From Polaromonas sp. CG_9.7 (GTDB lineage Bacteria > Pseudomonadota > Gammaproteobacteria > Burkholderiales > Burkholderiaceae_C): a stretch of 64,000 bases of DNA. Of the stretch, positions 16,560 through 25,706 are shown piece by piece. Location: assembly GCF_015752205.1 (NCBI RefSeq), contig NZ_JADOVG010000006.1, positions 1-64,000 on the forward strand. Reading direction: 5' to 3'. The number at the start of each line of letters is the position of its first letter. Positions within the stretch are counted from its first letter, which is position 1. A program made the translations under genes and the position numbers. The notes below the pieces were generated by a model, which made no database searches, was not told the DNA's origin, and saw only the letters and a list, made by a program, of their open reading frames with translations.

Positions 16560-17360
16560 ATGTTGTTCAAATTTATTAAATCAAAAATACTGGCAGTCGT
16601 CAGTGCTGGCGTCTCATTGGCTTTGGTTGCTGGCCAAGCCAGTGCTGCTTCCGGGGACGTATTAAAACCAGACGATTTCGTCGGAATCAGCTTCTGGCTT
16701 ATTTCCATGGCGCTGGTTGCCGCAACGGTATTTTTCTTTTTAGAGCGTGACAGGGTCTCACCTAAGTGGAAAACATCACTTACGGTGTCTGGCCTGGTGA
16801 CATTGGTTGCAGCAGTCCATTATTTTTACATGCGGGAAGTATGGGTGACCACAGGCTCAACGCCCACGGTGTTTCGCTACATCGATTGGTTAATCACAGT
16901 ACCGTTGTTGATGATCGAGTTTTACCTGATCTTGTCAGCCATTGCCAAAGTGCCAGTTGGTGTTTTTTGGCGTCTGATGGTCGGCACACTGGTCATGTTG
17001 GTGGGTGGTTATTTGGGTGAAGCCGGTTATCTCAATACATGGATTGCCTTTGTCATCGGCATGGTAGGCTGGGCATATATTTTGTATGAAATTTTTGCTG
17101 GAGAAGCCAGCAAGATTAATGCTAAAAGTGCGCCTCCTTCTGTGCAATCTGCATTCAAGACCATGCGCTTGATCGTGACCTTTGGTTGGGCAATTTATCC
17201 GCTTGGCTACTTCTTTGGTTATCTAACCGGCAGCAGTCCGGAAAATAGTGTCAATGCCTTGAATATCATTTATAACTTGGCAGACGTGCTTAATAAAATT
17301 GCATTCGGTTTGATTATCTGGCAAGTTGCAGTAAGCGAAACCGAAAGTTCAAAGAAGTAA
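16560..17360 (+). CDS. proteorhodopsin (light-driven proton pump)
   Basis: This 266-residue seven-helix retinal protein has a cleavable signal peptide of about 29 residues (MLFKFIKSKILAVV..QASA). By alignment to green proteorhodopsin (offset 12), the Schiff-base proton acceptor is Asp109, with Thr113 and proton-donor Glu120 (motif RYIDWLITVPLLMIE). The pKa partner is His87, Asp242 is the second counter-ion and Lys246 (DVLNKIAFG) the retinal lysine. Residue 117, the tuning position 105 of the reference, is Leu, predicting green absorption. The start is the ATG after TGGAG; an upstream in-frame ATG lacks a site. The carotenoid/retinal genes follow on the same strand. Confidence 0.96.
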   Translation: MLFKFIKSKILAVVSAGVSLALVAGQASAASGDVLKPDDFVGISFWLISMALVAATVFFFLERDRVSPKWKTSLTVSGLVTLVAAVHYFYMREVWVTTGSTPTVFRYIDWLITVPLLMIEFYLILSAIAKVPVGVFWRLMVGTLVMLVGGYLGEAGYLNTWIAFVIGMVGWAYILYEIFAGEASKINAKSAPPSVQSAFKTMRLIVTFGWAIYPLGYFFGYLTGSSPENSVNALNIIYNLADVLNKIAFGLIIWQVAVSETESSKK

Positions 17361-17378
17361 TTGATGTGCCGGTCCCGG

Positions 17379-17414
17379 TTGACAGGCTTTTCATCAATAT
17401 GAAAAGCCTGTCAA
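17379..17414 (+). other. perfect 16-bp hairpin between rhodopsin and crtE
   Basis: TTGACAGGCTTTTCAT, loop CAAT, then its exact reverse complement form a 16-pair stem starting 18 bases after the rhodopsin stop. It is followed by GAAAAATG rather than a T run, so it is not a standard intrinsic terminator on the plus strand. It could stabilise the upstream rhodopsin message after processing, or act as a partial terminator, so that rhodopsin is made in excess of the pigment enzymes. Confidence 0.75.
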
Positions 17415-17453
17415 GAAAAATGAATACTTGCAGCTTTTTAATCTGGATCAATC

Positions 17454-18407
17454 ATGCAAACTTGTATTGCAGTCCATCCAGCATTGGTGCCGGACCCACT
17501 TTTGCCTTTACTGATTGCAGTTGAGGAAATAATGCTTGGATCCATCAAATCCAAAGCAACTAATCTTTCAAAAGAAAAAAGGGGCGGTTCAAACGCTGCC
17601 GCCTACCATTTAAGTGCAGGGGGACAACGCGTCAGAGCAAAGATAGCCCTTCATGCAGGGCTTGCAGTGGGTTTGAGCACGGCAAATGCAATTGCTATTG
17701 CGGCAACTGTGGAACTGCTGCACAACGCGTCGTTAATACACGATGACATCCAGGATCGCGATGAGGTTCGGCGTGGTCAGCAAGCCGTGTGGGTTCGTTT
17801 CGGAGCGAATACGGCTATTTGCGCTGGAGATTTGCTGTTGTCCGCAGCCTACATGACGCTTTGTCAACTTGATGACTCACGGGCGTTGGCAAACATGATT
17901 TTACTGGTGCACGAACGTGTGGCCATGGCAATAGAAGGGCAAAGCGCTGACTTGACGGCTGGCAGGTCAACATTCGACGATGACGCAACAGCATTATTGC
18001 GATACCAGCAAATTGCAATGGCAAAGTCGGGTGCCTTGCTCGGCTTGCCCCTTGAACTGGTACTTCTGGCAGCAGGCCATCAAGACTACTTGCCGCAAGC
18101 CTTGCACGCAACCGAGGCTTTTGCGGTCGGCTATCAAATAGCGGATGATTTGCACGACTTCCAAGCCGATGTCTTCTCTGGCACTACAAAAAACGTATAC
18201 AACATTATTTCGATTTTTAAAGAGACAAATTCCCTGGACGAATCTTTGAAGAAAGCAAGAATGATCGGGCTTGAAAAAATTGATCTTGCGATTGTGCTGG
18301 CGAAGCGTTTGCCGTACAACATTGGAGAATGTCTGGGGGACTACGCCCATCAGCTTCGCAATGTGTTGCTCGGCCTTAAATCAGAGGCAATGATCGGTGC
18401 CAACTGA
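17454..18407 (+). CDS. crtE: geranylgeranyl diphosphate synthase
   Basis: This 317-residue trans-isoprenyl diphosphate synthase extends FPP/DMAPP with IPP to C20 GGPP. The first Asp-rich motif HDDIQDRDEVRRG is near residue 100 and the second is QIADDLHDF. GGQRVRAKIAL corresponds to the substrate-binding basic segment. Its place as first enzyme in a rhodopsin-linked carotenoid set supports GGPP as product. The ribosome site is weak (TGGA), consistent with lower translation than rhodopsin. Its 3' end overlaps the crtI start. Base composition is visibly more AT-rich than genes outside the cluster. Confidence 0.92.
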   Translation: MQTCIAVHPALVPDPLLPLLIAVEEIMLGSIKSKATNLSKEKRGGSNAAAYHLSAGGQRVRAKIALHAGLAVGLSTANAIAIAATVELLHNASLIHDDIQDRDEVRRGQQAVWVRFGANTAICAGDLLLSAAYMTLCQLDDSRALANMILLVHERVAMAIEGQSADLTAGRSTFDDDATALLRYQQIAMAKSGALLGLPLELVLLAAGHQDYLPQALHATEAFAVGYQIADDLHDFQADVFSGTTKNVYNIISIFKETNSLDESLKKARMIGLEKIDLAIVLAKRLPYNIGECLGDYAHQLRNVLLGLKSEAMIGAN

Positions 18408-19944
18408 CAGCTTGAGATCTGATTTGCCAGCCGACACCAAGTGTCAAAATAGTGTTTCGACGGCAACTCGCGCAGCGGTTGTCGTCGGTGCAGGGTTTGG
18501 CGGCCTCGCCGCAGCAATACGTCTTGTAGCACGCGGTGTGAATACAACGGTGGTTGACCGGCTTGACAAGCCCGGTGGACGGGCTGCCGAGTTTGTTCGT
18601 CATGCTGAAGGGCTGACTTTTCGCTATGACGCCGGACCCACAGTGCTCACCGCACCTGTGCTGTTCAAGGAATTGTTCGCATTGCTAGGTGAGCGGCTTG
18701 AGGACCATGTCGAACTCATGCCTGTCAAGCCTTGGTATCAAATGCAATTTGCCGATGGTTCGCACTTGGACTACGGCGGCACGACTGAGCAAATTCAGGC
18801 AGAGATTGCCAAGTTTTCCCAAGCCGATGCCGCGGCTTATCCAGCCTATCTGGAGCACTCTAAAAAGCTTTTTGAAAAAGGTTATGAAGAACTGGGCACG
18901 CAGGCATTTTTAGGCTGGCGCGCCATGGCCAAGGCGCTGCCTGCCATGGCGAGATTACGAGCAGACCGCTCGGTTTACGCCCTGACGGCACGCTACTTCA
19001 AGCATGCTCACATTCGCAAAGCGTTCAGTATTCAGCCACTCCTGGTTGGCGGCAACCCGTTCGACACCACCAGTATTTACAGTTTGATTCACTACCTTGA
19101 ACGCAAATGGGGCGTGTGGTTTGTTCGCGGTGGCATGGCAAGACTGGTTGACGCACTGGTAGCGCTTGCCACACGCCATGGCGTGCAGTTTTTATGGAAC
19201 GCCGAAGTGGCGGCTATTGAGGTGAGCAGTGGCTTGGCGAGTTGCATACGCCTGCATGATGGCCGCACGGTTCATGCCGACACGGTGGTTTGTAATGCCG
19301 ACCCAGGCTATGTGCTGACCCACTTGCTCCCCAGCCCTTACAAAAAAGTCGATGCCATAGACCGTAAACAATACTCCATGAGTTTGTTTGTCTGGTATTT
19401 CAGCACTGACGTTACCTACCCCGACGTTGCACACCACACAATTTTGTTTGGCCAAACCTACCGCGAGGTGCTCCACAAAATTTTTAACACGCTTGAATTG
19501 CCGGAAGATTTGAGCATCTACCTCCATCGTCCCAGTGCAACAGACCCCGCTTGCGCACCTACGGGCCATGACAGCTTTTATGCCTTGGTGCCTGTGCCCA
19601 ACTTGCGGGGCAATATTGTTTGGGAAGACGTTGCAGAGACATTCAAGGCAGCACTGCAAGCCACCTTGGCGCAGCGCGCACTTCCGCATCTCGAACAGCA
19701 CATCGTTGATGATTTTTACGTGACGCCCGAGTACTTTTCAAAAGAGTTGTTGTCGCCGTGGGGCGCGGGGTTTTCCATCACACCGACACTGATGCAGTCT
19801 GCGGGATTTCGCTTTCCCAACCGGTCAAAATCCATTCCGAATCTTTATTTTGTCGGCGCAGGCACCCATCCGGGTGCCGGCGTTCCCGGTGTCATGACTT
19901 CTGCCAAAGTGGTGGAGCGGTTGATGTTTGGATCTGTGCAATGA
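18397..19944 (+). CDS. crtI: phytoene desaturase (lycopene-forming)
   Basis: This 515-residue FAD enzyme introduces double bonds into phytoene to give lycopene. The dinucleotide-binding motif VVVGAGFGGLAAAIRL is near residue 28. RYDAGPTVLT follows, and the C-terminal CrtI signature is YFVGAGTHPGAGVPGVMTS. The start is a GTG overlapping the end of crtE, with AGAGG upstream; a TTG five codons later is possible. The stop overlaps the crtB start as ATGA, showing translational coupling. Four desaturation steps are assumed because lycopene cyclase follows. Confidence 0.94.
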   Translation: MPTDSLRSDLPADTKCQNSVSTATRAAVVVGAGFGGLAAAIRLVARGVNTTVVDRLDKPGGRAAEFVRHAEGLTFRYDAGPTVLTAPVLFKELFALLGERLEDHVELMPVKPWYQMQFADGSHLDYGGTTEQIQAEIAKFSQADAAAYPAYLEHSKKLFEKGYEELGTQAFLGWRAMAKALPAMARLRADRSVYALTARYFKHAHIRKAFSIQPLLVGGNPFDTTSIYSLIHYLERKWGVWFVRGGMARLVDALVALATRHGVQFLWNAEVAAIEVSSGLASCIRLHDGRTVHADTVVCNADPGYVLTHLLPSPYKKVDAIDRKQYSMSLFVWYFSTDVTYPDVAHHTILFGQTYREVLHKIFNTLELPEDLSIYLHRPSATDPACAPTGHDSFYALVPVPNLRGNIVWEDVAETFKAALQATLAQRALPHLEQHIVDDFYVTPEYFSKELLSPWGAGFSITPTLMQSAGFRFPNRSKSIPNLYFVGAGTHPGAGVPGVMTSAKVVERLMFGSVQ

Positions 19945-20843
19945 CACCGCAAAACGTGATGGATCTGCATGCCAAATCTTTCTCATGGGCTGCCCGGTTT
20001 TTATTGCCCGAGGCGCGACGTGACGCCGCGCAACTCTATGCGTTTGCCCGATTGGCAGATGACCTGGCCGATGAAGAGGCACTGGGTCCGTGGGCCGAAC
20101 GCATGGAACAGTTACAAGCCCTGGAAGGCAATGTGCTGGATCCCGGTGCTGGCAGCGAGCTGGGGCATCAAGTCGGCAAGATGCTGCTTTCAAAGAGGGT
20201 TGACGCCGAGGTGATTCGCAATTTCATGGACTGCCTGGTTCAAGACGCCAGCCCACGCTGTATTCAGACAACAGAAGAACTTTTACGATTTGCGTATGGC
20301 GCTGCAGGCACGGTGGGGCAAATGATGTGTCCCATTTTGGGCGCTGCCAGCAAAGGGCAACCGTATGCTACGGCTTTAGGCGTGGCAATGCAGCTGACCA
20401 ATATTGCACGCGACGTGGTGGAAGACGCCGCGCGCGGGCGCTGCTACATCCCCTCGCAGTGGGGCGTGAACGCAGAAACGTTACGCGCACCAAAAAATCC
20501 GGCGCAAGCCCTCCAGAGCTTTTCGGCTATTCAAAAGCTGCTGAACCTGGCGGATGACTTCTACGCCTATTCACAACAAGGGCTGGGGTACATACCTTCT
20601 GGCAATCGGCGGGCTATCCGCGTCGCAGCGGCCCTGTACCGAGGCATTGGACAAAAGATTTTGACCGGTGGTGCAAACCGTTACTGGCTTGGCAGAGCAT
20701 CGCTTGGAAGGTTAGAGAAAATAAGGTTGATCCTGGCTTGCTATGCAGGCGCAGATCAGTTTCCCAGCGCCGCGGTGAGAGATGTGGTGGGCCACGACTT
20801 GAAGCACCTGGCGCTGGTTCCGGGTTTTCCGGCCAACGTCTGA
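19941..20843 (+). CDS. crtB: phytoene synthase
   Basis: This 300-residue squalene/phytoene synthase family enzyme condenses two GGPP to phytoene. The Asp-rich motifs ARLADDLADEE (near residue 40) and TNIARDVVEDAARGRCYIP are both intact. The ATG shares four bases with the crtI stop, which decides the start over longer open frames that extend into crtI. It ends ten bases before crtY. Length is typical. Confidence 0.94.
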   Translation: MTPQNVMDLHAKSFSWAARFLLPEARRDAAQLYAFARLADDLADEEALGPWAERMEQLQALEGNVLDPGAGSELGHQVGKMLLSKRVDAEVIRNFMDCLVQDASPRCIQTTEELLRFAYGAAGTVGQMMCPILGAASKGQPYATALGVAMQLTNIARDVVEDAARGRCYIPSQWGVNAETLRAPKNPAQALQSFSAIQKLLNLADDFYAYSQQGLGYIPSGNRRAIRVAAALYRGIGQKILTGGANRYWLGRASLGRLEKIRLILACYAGADQFPSAAVRDVVGHDLKHLALVPGFPANV

Positions 20844-20853
20844 CGGCCTCTCT

Positions 20854-22062
20854 GTGGCGTATGACATCGTCATTGTGGGAGGTGGCCTGAGTGGTTTGGC
20901 GCTGGCTGCTGAACTGGCGCAAGCTGAGTTTTCAATGCTGCGGGTGCTGGTGCTGGAACAGCGTAAAAGCTATGTTCGTGACCGTACATGGAGTTACTGG
21001 AAAACGCCGCACAGCGCCGCACATCGGTTTAGCCACTTGGAGCGACAGCAATGGAGCCAATGGTGTGTGCGGCAAGCCACAAGCACTCATCAAAAAGCGT
21101 CACCCACTGTCACAAAAGGCGGTGATGACGGCAAAGTGACATGCTATTGCACGCTCGATGGCGATGCCTTTTATTCAGCGGCGCAACACGTCATTTCGCA
21201 AAGCGGTCATGTTGAGTTGCGGTTGGGCACATCGGTGCGGCAAATAGTGGGTGGAGACACACCGAGCGTAGAAACCAGCGACGGCGAAGTGATACAGGCT
21301 GCATGGGTATTCGATGCCCGGCCGCCTGTAAAAACCATCGCGAACGGGTTGGTTCAACAATTTTCAGGGCATGAGATAACAACCAATAGCGATGTGTTCG
21401 ACCCAAAAATGGTGGAGTTAATGCATTTTCAACCCAGCACCGACGGATTGCACTTTTTTTATGTGCTGCCCTACAGCCCGCGCAACGCCTTGATCGAGAC
21501 AACCTGGATTTCCCCAGCCTCCTTCAAGCCGGATTTCGATGCTGAATTGCAGCAATTTATTGCAAGCTGTGTTGGATCGGCTGCCTATGAAGTGGTGTAC
21601 CAGGAAAAAGGCTCGCTGAACCTGAACCAGACCCTGGCAAAAAATGCATTGCATGTAGCCTCTCTGGGCCGAGCCGCCGGGACCTTGCGCGCTTCAACCG
21701 GATACGCATTTTTAGAGACGCTGGCGCATGCAGTGCAAACAGCAACATCACTCAAAAGCCATGCCAGCATCGGCGATCTGAAAAATTGGATACCTGCGCC
21801 ATTCAAGCGCGAGGCGCTGGACGAGTGGATGGACACGGTTTTTCTGACAGTGCTGGAGCGTGACTGGAGTCGAAGTTCATGGTACTTCATGCAACTTTTT
21901 GAGAAGCTTGATGCCGAGACGATGGTTGCGTTTTTAAGTGGCAATGCAAGTTGGCGGCAACGTTTGCTAGTGACCCGTGCACTGCCAACCCTGCCTTTTT
22001 CGGCGCAGGCGTTGTCATTGTTATTTAAGCATGCATCGAAATTATCGGGAGTCTCGCATTGA
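20854..22062 (+). CDS. crtY: lycopene beta-cyclase
   Basis: This 402-residue FAD-dependent CrtY-type cyclase converts lycopene to beta-carotene. Signs are the N-terminal dinucleotide-binding VIVGGGLSGLALAAEL, the family motif DRTWSYW near residue 45, and VFDARPP in the middle. The start is a GTG ten bases after the crtB stop, as the conserved AYDIVIVGGG needs this position. Its TGA overlaps the next gene's ATG. The product is the substrate for the following gene. Confidence 0.93.
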   Translation: MAYDIVIVGGGLSGLALAAELAQAEFSMLRVLVLEQRKSYVRDRTWSYWKTPHSAAHRFSHLERQQWSQWCVRQATSTHQKASPTVTKGGDDGKVTCYCTLDGDAFYSAAQHVISQSGHVELRLGTSVRQIVGGDTPSVETSDGEVIQAAWVFDARPPVKTIANGLVQQFSGHEITTNSDVFDPKMVELMHFQPSTDGLHFFYVLPYSPRNALIETTWISPASFKPDFDAELQQFIASCVGSAAYEVVYQEKGSLNLNQTLAKNALHVASLGRAAGTLRASTGYAFLETLAHAVQTATSLKSHASIGDLKNWIPAPFKREALDEWMDTVFLTVLERDWSRSSWYFMQLFEKLDAETMVAFLSGNASWRQRLLVTRALPTLPFSAQALSLLFKHASKLSGVSH

Positions 22063-23024
22063 TGCCCTCCCCGGTATTTTCCAAGCCCCCGCTTGTCCAG
22101 GTTGTGCTGACGGTGCTGGCCCTACTGGCTTTGGCAGCGATGCGTTACCTGGACCAAAACTTTGCGCGATCTGGGCTATGGCTGTTTGTGGGCCTGACCT
22201 TGACGGCGGGCTTTTTCCACGGTGCTCTCGATATCGTCTTGATGCAGCGCGAATTTACCGGCGCACGCCGCCTGGCTGGCGCTTTGGTTGCATATGTTGG
22301 AGCGGTCCTGCTGCTTGCCTTGGTTTGCGCACAAAGTGGCTGGTTGATGGTGCTGATATTGCTGGCCATGTCGGTTTGGCATTTTGGCGAACCGTATGGC
22401 CGATGGGGAATCGGCACGTCGAAACAAGGTGCGTGGGCGCAACGCGTGATGGCAGGCGGCGCACCTGTGATGCTGCCCGCACTGCTGTCGGTCCAAGCGC
22501 TGCAAGATGTTCTGCCAATGGCTGTTGGCCTGGACGCACCGTTGGCGTGGACGATCTGGCAAACCCTGGCCTGGCTGTGGCTGGGCCTGTGCGGATTGAG
22601 TCTTGCCGTATTACGCCAGGGGCTGTTTCGCAAACCGCTCTGGGCAGAAGTCGCCGGGGTTTTTGTACTCAATCTGGCGCTGTCACCGCTCATGGCTTTT
22701 TCAGTTTACTTTGGTGTACTTCACAGCGGTGCACACATTTTCAGGGTTGCCGCAAGGTACCGCCACGGCGCAGCAATCGAAAATGCAAACGGGATAAATA
22801 TCAAGCTTGATGAACGCATCGGCAGGTCTATCGCCATCACCAGCCTGGCCACACTGCTGCTGCTGCTAACACTGGCCTGGTACCTGCAAAGTGCATCTAT
22901 CGCTGCCGCTGAACCCCATAGTCTGCTCAACGGGTTGCTGATTGCGCTTACCGCAGTCACGCTACCGCACCTGGTGCTGGTCAGCCGCAACGCCCATTGG
23001 CTGACTGCGCAATCGTCTGCCTGA
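22062..23024 (+). CDS. blh: beta-carotene 15,15'-dioxygenase, Brp/Blh family
   Basis: This 320-residue polytopic membrane oxygenase cleaves beta-carotene to two retinal molecules, the chromophore of the rhodopsin. Histidine iron-ligand motifs are intact: GFFHGALDIVLM (about residues 51-62), SVWHFGEPYG, GVLHSGAHIF and TLPHLVLV. At least six hydrophobic helices are visible. The ATG overlaps the crtY stop; a TTG one codon earlier is an alternative. It is the last gene of the cluster. The following 196 bases before the convergent mltB-like gene show no strong terminator. Confidence 0.94.
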   Translation: MPSPVFSKPPLVQVVLTVLALLALAAMRYLDQNFARSGLWLFVGLTLTAGFFHGALDIVLMQREFTGARRLAGALVAYVGAVLLLALVCAQSGWLMVLILLAMSVWHFGEPYGRWGIGTSKQGAWAQRVMAGGAPVMLPALLSVQALQDVLPMAVGLDAPLAWTIWQTLAWLWLGLCGLSLAVLRQGLFRKPLWAEVAGVFVLNLALSPLMAFSVYFGVLHSGAHIFRVAARYRHGAAIENANGINIKLDERIGRSIAITSLATLLLLLTLAWYLQSASIAAAEPHSLLNGLLIALTAVTLPHLVLVSRNAHWLTAQSSA

Positions 23025-23220
23025 TCAACCAAGGCATGACTCATGGTGTTCAGAGGCCTGATCAACAATTGTCGATGGCTGCGCTCATTCCTTCAGCATT
23101 TGATGACGCTACTTCCGAAACTTAAAACTGGTATTTTTCCGCACCCTGAAACGTGACGGGTTGGCACGAAGCGGCTGCACGTCCGACAAACTTCAACGTC
23201 AATGCGCGACGCCTGTTACT

Positions 23221-24519
23221 TCACTGCAGGCGCTGCAAAAGGTCTGGTGTCGGATAGCCGTCCGCCGGCAGCCCCAGGCTGCGCTGGTAGTTGCGAATGC
23301 CGTCGCGTGTGGCCGGGCCCATCACGCCGTCAGGCGTGCCGCTGTTAAAGCCGCGCGCATTCAGCGCCGTCTGCAGTGCCTGCAACTGGCTGCGCGCCAT
23401 TGCCGGCATATCGCGCGGCCAGGGGGTCTGCACCGCAGGGCCGCCGGCGACTTGTTGCGCCAGCAGGCTGACGGCGAGCGCATAGCTGGTCGAGTTGTTG
23501 TAGCGCAGGATCGTGCGAAAGTTGGCGCCGACCAAAAAAGCCGGCCCGCGCGCACCGGCCGGGAGCATGACCGAGCTGTCGTTCAGTGCAGGCAATGGCG
23601 TGCGGTCCATCGATTGCACGCCTTCGTTGGCCCAGGCTGACGCGGGCTGCCGCACCCCGTCGTCGGCGCGCGCATAGTCGAAACCGGGCGGCAATGTCAC
23701 CTCCAGCCCCCACGGCTGACCCGCCTTCCAGCCAGAGCTGGCCAGGAAGTTGGCGGTTGACGCCATCACATCGGGAATGCTTCCCCAGATGTCGCGCCGA
23801 CCATCGCCATCGGCATCGACCGCATACGCCAGAAAGTTTGACGGCAAAAACTGCGTCTGGCCCATCGCGCCTGCCCATGACCCGATCATTTGCGCACGGT
23901 CAATGTCGCGGTTCTGCAAAATTTTCAAGGCGGCGAGCAACTGGCCCCGCGCCCACGCCTCGCGCCGGCCCTCGAAGCCAAGCGTCGCCAGGGCGTCGAT
24001 GGTGGGAATGTCGCCGACGAAGCCGCCGTAATTGCTCTCCATCCCCCAGATCGCGACAATTGTTTCTGTCGACACACCGTAGCGCGCTGTCAGGGCATCG
24101 CTTTGGGGGCGCAGTTGAAGCAGCTTGTCCTGACCACGGGTGACTCGCTGCGGCGACACCGCACTGTCAAGGTAGTCCCACACCGTGCGGGTGAACTCCG
24201 GCTGCGACTGGTCCAGCTTGATCACACGCGGCACCAGGCGCACGCTGTCAAAGGCGCTGTGAAGCGTGGCCTCTTCGATGCCGGCTGCACGGGCAAAGGT
24301 GCTGAATTCGGCCACCCATTGGGCAAACTTCTGGTTCTCTGTTGGTTCGGTGGGTTCGGTTTGCGTCGCTGTGGCGGCGGCCGTCGAAGGGGCTGTCAGT
24401 GTTGGGGGGACTGAAGGCGTGGAAGCGCAACCCGCCATCGCAAAGATGGCCAGCAGGGCAGGCGCCAGCCTGTTGTGGCTTCGCGCAAGAAATCGGAATG
24501 GTATTTGCATTCCTGTCAT
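23221..24519 (-). CDS. MltB-family lytic murein transglycosylase with PG-binding domain
   Basis: This 432-residue lipoprotein has a signal region ending AIFAMAGC (lipobox) and a Thr/Pro/Glu linker. The MltB-type catalytic domain carries the active-site Glu in IWGMESNYGGF, plus GSWAGAMGQTQFLPSNFLAYA. A C-terminal PG_binding_1 domain follows (LQTALNARGFNSGTPDGVMG, GLPADGYPT). It cleaves peptidoglycan at the outer-membrane face. The start is one of two in-frame ATGs three codons apart; the earlier has GCGAGA upstream. It is convergent with the rhodopsin cluster. No symbol is given because several MltB paralogues exist. Confidence 0.92.
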   Translation of the reverse strand: MTGMQIPFRFLARSHNRLAPALLAIFAMAGCASTPSVPPTLTAPSTAAATATQTEPTEPTENQKFAQWVAEFSTFARAAGIEEATLHSAFDSVRLVPRVIKLDQSQPEFTRTVWDYLDSAVSPQRVTRGQDKLLQLRPQSDALTARYGVSTETIVAIWGMESNYGGFVGDIPTIDALATLGFEGRREAWARGQLLAALKILQNRDIDRAQMIGSWAGAMGQTQFLPSNFLAYAVDADGDGRRDIWGSIPDVMASTANFLASSGWKAGQPWGLEVTLPPGFDYARADDGVRQPASAWANEGVQSMDRTPLPALNDSSVMLPAGARGPAFLVGANFRTILRYNNSTSYALAVSLLAQQVAGGPAVQTPWPRDMPAMARSQLQALQTALNARGFNSGTPDGVMGPATRDGIRNYQRSLGLPADGYPTPDLLQRLQ

Positions 24520-24843
24520 TCTCGCTGCTGGATAAAGCCAGCTTGATTTCAAGGCCACAGCGCGCATGGCCTTGCTCCGTGCACGCCCGTACAGGCCGGC
24601 GGGTCGGCCCGCGATGCCGTTCCGCTGCGAGAGCCAATGCGACTGCTGCGCCCTTGTGATGACCTCCTGCAGGCGGGTCGACGCCGGGATTGTGTCGTGC
24701 GCCGCCTGCACCTTGCACCGCTGGACGAGTAATTTGGCGCGTCCTGACCAATGGCGCGCAGTGTGACTTCGGCCGTTCCAGAAGGAAAGCGCCGGCTTGA
24801 GGCACACTGTCGCCCTTGAAAAGTCATTCCCCGGTTTTTACAC

Positions 24844-25695
24844 ATGTTCCGTACCCTGGTTTTTTCACTGACGGTGCTCGTCAGCACTTCTGTTCTGGCG
24901 GGCACCGACTGCCCGCAGCACTTTGCCGCTGGCCAGCCGCCGGTCGTCACCAACCCCAAGTTCCAGCCGCGCACGCAGCCACTCTGCTTTCGGGCGTTTG
25001 CCGTGCTGCATTCGGGCTTGAGCCGCACGCCGCTGTATTCGGCCGAATACCTGACGCGCAAAAACTTGAAAAATGCGGCCAAGCTGTCGCGCAAGGATTC
25101 CTTTCATTCTGAAGACGCCTTGCCGGAACGCGACCGCGCTGAACTCAGCGACTACGAACGCTCGGGCTACGACCGGGGCCACATGGCGCCGAACGCCGAC
25201 TTTGCCAACCGCAAGGCGCAGGCCGAGTCGTTTTCGCTGGCCAACATGGTGCCGCAGGTGCATGAGAGCAATGCCGGCGTCTGGGCCGGCATCGAGAGTG
25301 CAGCGCGCCAGCTGGCCATTGCCGAAGGCGATATTTATGTCATCTCCGGCCCGGCCTTCATTGGCAGCAATCTGAAGAAAATCGGCAATGTGCTGGTGCC
25401 CACGCACGTCTGGAAGGTGATTTACAGCCCGACACAGCAGCGCGCCGGGGCCTACCTGATCACCAACGACAACACCCGTGACTATGCAGTGGTCTCGGTT
25501 TCGAAACTGGAAAAGATGGTTGGCCTGAGCCTGCTGCCCGGCCTGCCGCAAAACGTTCGCGATGCCGGCATGGCGCTGCCCAAGCCCGAGCCCCGCCAGG
25601 ACCGCAGAAAGAAAACCAGGCCGCAAGACGAATTTACACTGCGCGATTTCACCAGCCTGTTGATGGATGCCTTGACCCGCGCAATCAAACATTGA
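24844..25695 (+). CDS. secreted DNA/RNA non-specific endonuclease
   Basis: This 283-residue protein has a Sec signal peptide of about 19 residues (MFRTLVFSLTVLVSTSVLA) and a beta-beta-alpha metal nuclease domain. The active-site motif is YDRGHMAPNADF, followed by SFSLANMVPQVHESNAGVW, which supplies the metal-binding Asn. It probably degrades nucleic acid in the periplasm or outside the cell for nutrient use or defence. The C-terminus is Lys/Arg-rich and then helical. It is followed at once by a small conserved-looking gene on the same strand. Confidence 0.9.
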   Translation: MFRTLVFSLTVLVSTSVLAGTDCPQHFAAGQPPVVTNPKFQPRTQPLCFRAFAVLHSGLSRTPLYSAEYLTRKNLKNAAKLSRKDSFHSEDALPERDRAELSDYERSGYDRGHMAPNADFANRKAQAESFSLANMVPQVHESNAGVWAGIESAARQLAIAEGDIYVISGPAFIGSNLKKIGNVLVPTHVWKVIYSPTQQRAGAYLITNDNTRDYAVVSVSKLEKMVGLSLLPGLPQNVRDAGMALPKPEPRQDRRKKTRPQDEFTLRDFTSLLMDALTRAIKH

Positions 25696-25706
25696 GGAAA
25701 AACGCA

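Noticed and set aside
17379-17414. Hairpin after the rhodopsin as a standard Rho-independent terminator
   Set aside because: The stem is excellent but no T run follows on the plus strand, and the crt genes downstream show no obvious separate promoter.
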